From NCBI GenBank assembly GCA_045649025.1, contig JAZRPB010000018.1, forward strand, positions 1 through 51,875: a stretch of 51,875 nt of DNA, written 5' to 3'. Shown here in pieces: positions 49,337 through 51,875 of this stretch (its first letter is position 1; each line of letters opens with the position of its first letter). This DNA comes from Ornithomonoglobus_A sp045649025. GTDB taxonomy: Bacteria; Bacillota; Clostridia; UBA1381. Under the pieces are notes generated by a model, which saw only the letters and a program-made list of their open reading frames with translations, had not been told where the DNA came from and ran no database searches. Made by a program: the position numbers and the translations under genes.

Positions 49337-51875
49337 TTATATTTGTGCAGGTGTACAATATGGTATTAGGCTGGTCATAGAATCCCAAACAAATGCCTTT
49401 GTTTTAACTGCACCAGTTGTAGTAACAGTGTATTTCTCTTCAACTTCGCCATTGCCTTTAACTTCATTAACGTCGTCTGCTACCCAGGCATCTATCATTA
49501 CGTTGTTTTCGTCGTATGTTGCAACAACTATAACAACTGGCTTTGCTGTGTCTGAAAGGTTGTTCACCTTAACCTTGCCGTCATCTGTTAATTCAACTGT
49601 GATATCTTTAAATTCTTCATAGCCGTATACATAGATGTTATCGATTACAACAAATTCGTTTACTGATGCGCTAACACCAAAGATACCCTCTGATGCACCA
49701 GCTGCATTTTCAGTACCGTCGAAGCTTGAAACTTCCTCGCCGTTTAGTGAATATGTTGCCATCTTACCGCTCTTTTCAACAGCTACTTCATATTTTGTTT
49801 TGGTACGTTCTGAAACGTCAACTGTTTGGCCATTCGGATCATCTGTTTCACCAACAAACCATCCGTTGTCGCCTTCACCGTCGCCATAGATTTCGTCGCC
49901 CTTATTAAATACTGTGAAGTTACCATCATCATCATACAATGCGTCAGCATATTCGATTTTATTAGCATAAGGAATTGCAACATTATCTGATGAATCTATA
50001 CCGTCTGCTGTATATACGTGCTTTGTTAGTGACTGTCTACCGATTGCCCATTCGTAACCCTTAGCCTTGTTGTCAGCTGCACCATTGTACCACATCTTAA
50101 TGCCTGTTGGTGTTTCCTTGTTGTAGTTAGCGAATGTTGTTTCATCATCGTCATATGCATCTGTCATAGCAGTTGTATAAACCCATGCATCAAAGCTTAC
50201 GTTGTAGTTTATTGCCTTATTAACCTTTGGTAGAGTAAACTCACCGCCGCGTAGAACAAGCTGACCGTCTATAACTTTGGCAACTGCATTTTTAGCATCG
50301 CCTGCTTTGATTGCAACTGCATCTTCGTCTACATTGCCATCGAAGTCTTCATCTGCATAAATTGTTAGTCTAAAGTTCTCAATAGCTCCTGTTTCAACAA
50401 TTAAGTCTTCGCTTGGTTTATATCCGTCTGGAACAACTACTCTGTAGTTAGCTCCCGATGTAATAGTTCCGCCATTAACCTCAAGCTTAACTGTGTTACC
50501 AATTACTGTTGGTGTTGTTTTAATCTCTTTGCCGTTTTCATAAACCTCGATAGCTTCGAAGTTGTATGTTTCCCTAAGCTTTCTATTAAATTGAACATAA
50601 ACACCATCTGTTTTACCATAGATGTCTGCTACTTTAATTTCTACAGGACCTGTTGGTGGCTCTGTTTCTTCATATTCACAAGTTGTAACAACAAAGTCGT
50701 CTAGTAGTGTTACTGCATAATCTGTTATATAACCAAATGCATTAGTAGCTGCTGTTGGCACAGCATCACCTGTAAGAGTTGCTGAATTTGTCATTTGTGG
50801 CATTGCATCGCCTGTGAGATCTGCAAAAACAGATACGTCAGCGCCATTAATTCTCATTGCCACATTTGAAACTACCATTGGATGAGTTACAGGGTCTGCA
50901 CTTATATCGTTCCATACTTGAGCGCCTGTTTCATCCACTATTCTTGTTGGATTCCATACTCCAGCATCGGTACACAATTTAGTTGCACGTTGAGTTGCAT
51001 ATGGATAATCTGCCACGTCATAACCGTTACCGATTAAACCAAGCGCTGTGTTTGTTGGCTTTTCATAAACAGTTGTTGAACCATTAACAAGTGTTGTTGG
51101 GATTATAGCATTACCTACGCCATACACTTTTCTCATTACCTTGGCACCATTTTCACCAACTATTTCCTTGTTGTTACCGCGCATCTCTAAAGCATCTCTT
51201 AACTGCTTTAAACGGTAGTTGTTTGTTGCGTTGCTTTCACCAAACCATAGATATGTATTATCTAACCAGAAGTATCCTGCAACACTACTTGTGATTGCAC
51301 CGTTGTAGTAGTTTTCTATTTTAGCCGAAATTGTTGCATTTTGGCCATCTACTGCTACTGTTGGGTCGAATGTACCCTTGTTGTGTAGAAGAAGCTTCTT
51401 ATCCTTTGCACTTGCTCTCCACTTATTGTCGGCAGTAACAACTGCTTTTGTTGCACTCCAGTCTTCTCCTGTGATTGTAGCAAGGGCTGCTGCATCTACA
51501 TTTTCTGTGATAGCATCAAAGTTTTCTTCAAATGCTGTTTTAACTGTAAGTAGATACAACTTATCACCAAATGAAAGTGTAAGTTCTTTATCTCTTGGCA
51601 ATAACTCTCCAAATGTAACACGAACTGTTGTATCATCAAGTGTTGTGCTTGAAATTGCAACATCGTAGCCTTCTGCGTCTACTATTTCAAGAGGTAGATA
51701 TTCGCTCTCGTATGGTACGCCGCTAAATTCAATGTTCATACCATATACATCGGCATAAATATCTGTTACTGTTGGAACCACTCTTGCTTGTGTTTCGTGG
51801 TATTCACAAGTTGTAACAACAAAGTCGTCTAGTAGTGTTACTGCATAATTACCATTTGTATAACCAACTTTGTTA
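49337..51875 (-). CDS. Large modular surface protein with tandem beta modules (5' truncated by window edge)
   Basis: The frame is open to the right edge, so only the C-terminal ~845 residues are seen; the GTG at 51781 is not a true start. At least two beta-rich modules recur. Each opens with YAVTLLDDFVVTTCEY followed by a linker and an Ig-like start (VTDIYADVYGMNIEFSGVPY or VADIYGKTDGVYVQFNRKLR). LamG-like sandwiches follow (YNVSFDAWVYTT...FVVIDNIYVYGYEEF). The last ~90 residues form an Ig-like module (VNNLSDTAKPVVIVVATYDE ... TKAFVWDSMTSLIP) related to the end of the protein at 34119. No catalytic motif is seen. It is upstream of the SLH cassette in the same direction and probably displayed or secreted. 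Confidence 0.7.
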   Translation of the reverse strand, partial: NKVGYTNGNYAVTLLDDFVVTTCEYHETQARVVPTVTDIYADVYGMNIEFSGVPYESEYLPLEIVDAEGYDVAISSTTLDDTTVRVTFGELLPRDKELTLSFGDKLYLLTVKTAFEENFDAITENVDAAALATITGEDWSATKAVVTADNKWRASAKDKKLLLHNKGTFDPTVAVDGQNATISAKIENYYNGAITSSVAGYFWLDNTYLWFGESNATNNYRLKQLRDALEMRGNNKEIVGENGAKVMRKVYGVGNAIIPTTLVNGSTTVYEKPTNTALGLIGNGYDVADYPYATQRATKLCTDAGVWNPTRIVDETGAQVWNDISADPVTHPMVVSNVAMRINGADVSVFADLTGDAMPQMTNSATLTGDAVPTAATNAFGYITDYAVTLLDDFVVTTCEYEETEPPTGPVEIKVADIYGKTDGVYVQFNRKLRETYNFEAIEVYENGKEIKTTPTVIGNTVKLEVNGGTITSGANYRVVVPDGYKPSEDLIVETGAIENFRLTIYADEDFDGNVDEDAVAIKAGDAKNAVAKVIDGQLVLRGGEFTLPKVNKAINYNVSFDAWVYTTAMTDAYDDDETTFANYNKETPTGIKMWYNGAADNKAKGYEWAIGRQSLTKHVYTADGIDSSDNVAIPYANKIEYADALYDDDGNFTVFNKGDEIYGDGEGDNGWFVGETDDPNGQTVDVSERTKTKYEVAVEKSGKMATYSLNGEEVSSFDGTENAAGASEGIFGVSASVNEFVVIDNIYVYGYEEFKDITVELTDDGKVKVNNLSDTAKPVVIVVATYDENNVMIDAWVADDVNEVKGNGEVEEKYTVTTTGAVKTKAFVWDSMTSLIPYCTPAQI

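Noticed and set aside
1..51875. tRNA, rRNA, insertion sequences, integrases
   Set aside because: Intergenic stretches were read on both strands; none folds as a tRNA and no transposase or integrase motifs were found in the translated genes.

Overview
The window reads as low-GC Firmicutes DNA, most likely an anaerobic, spore-lineage member of class Clostridia. The evidence is the yqfC-yqfD-phoH-ybeY-era-yqzL-recO sporulation and ribosome-maturation block, a YlbJ-type membrane protein, RicT, a small 2[4Fe-4S] ferredoxin, the sepF/ylmH/divIVA cell-division block, an archaeal-type phosphoglycerate mutase and several S-layer-homology (SLH) surface proteins. Ribosome-binding sites are strong AGGAGG-like sequences and several genes start with TTG. 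I cannot name a genus. I found no rRNA, tRNA, CRISPR array, transposase or phage gene.

Layout. 1-9.9 kb: a ClpC-like unfoldase (5' end uncertain at the window edge) converges on an Amidase_6 protein. Next comes the minus-strand yqfC-to-recO operon, including a 47-aa YqzL that overlaps recO. A divergent YlbJ-like gene follows, then a NagD-type HAD phosphatase behind a strongly structured leader. 9.9-15.7 kb (minus): a ROK sugar kinase translationally close to a GH43-like protein; a radical SAM protein, an ABM-fold protein and a clostripain-family lipoprotein; then a monocistronic ferredoxin. The GH43-like and clostripain-like proteins both appear to have lost their catalytic residues. 15.8-23.3 kb (minus): RicT, a PH-like membrane protein, RodA, DivIVA, YlmH, SepF, YggS, an HlyD-like protein and a patatin lipase behind a perfect consensus promoter. 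23.5-28.8 kb (minus): a TIM-barrel isomerase, MetRS, an AI-2E-type permease and ApgM.

28.9-51.9 kb is a carbohydrate and cell-surface region interrupted only by ftsH. An AraC regulator is divergent from a sugar isomerase and a Gfo/Idh/MocA oxidoreductase. Beyond ftsH come an exported right-handed beta-helix protein (GH141/pectate-lyase-like), a cytosolic heparinase II/III-like lyase, a tight three-gene cassette (SLH protein, 1011-aa SLH protein of unknown function, 1474-aa multidomain beta-helix protein) and a large modular surface protein truncated by the window edge. The simplest reading is that S-layer-attached and secreted proteins bind and cut an acidic, uronate-type polysaccharide outside. 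The cytosolic lyase, oxidoreductase, isomerases and perhaps the ROK kinase would then process the products. No transporter is visible, so import must be encoded elsewhere.

The most unusual structure is a dispersed palindromic repeat family (core GTAGGGG, variable hairpin, CCCGCAACCGAGGAAT). It has at least four clear and three related copies in intergenic DNA. One copy is read in frame as the last 16 codons of ftsH.
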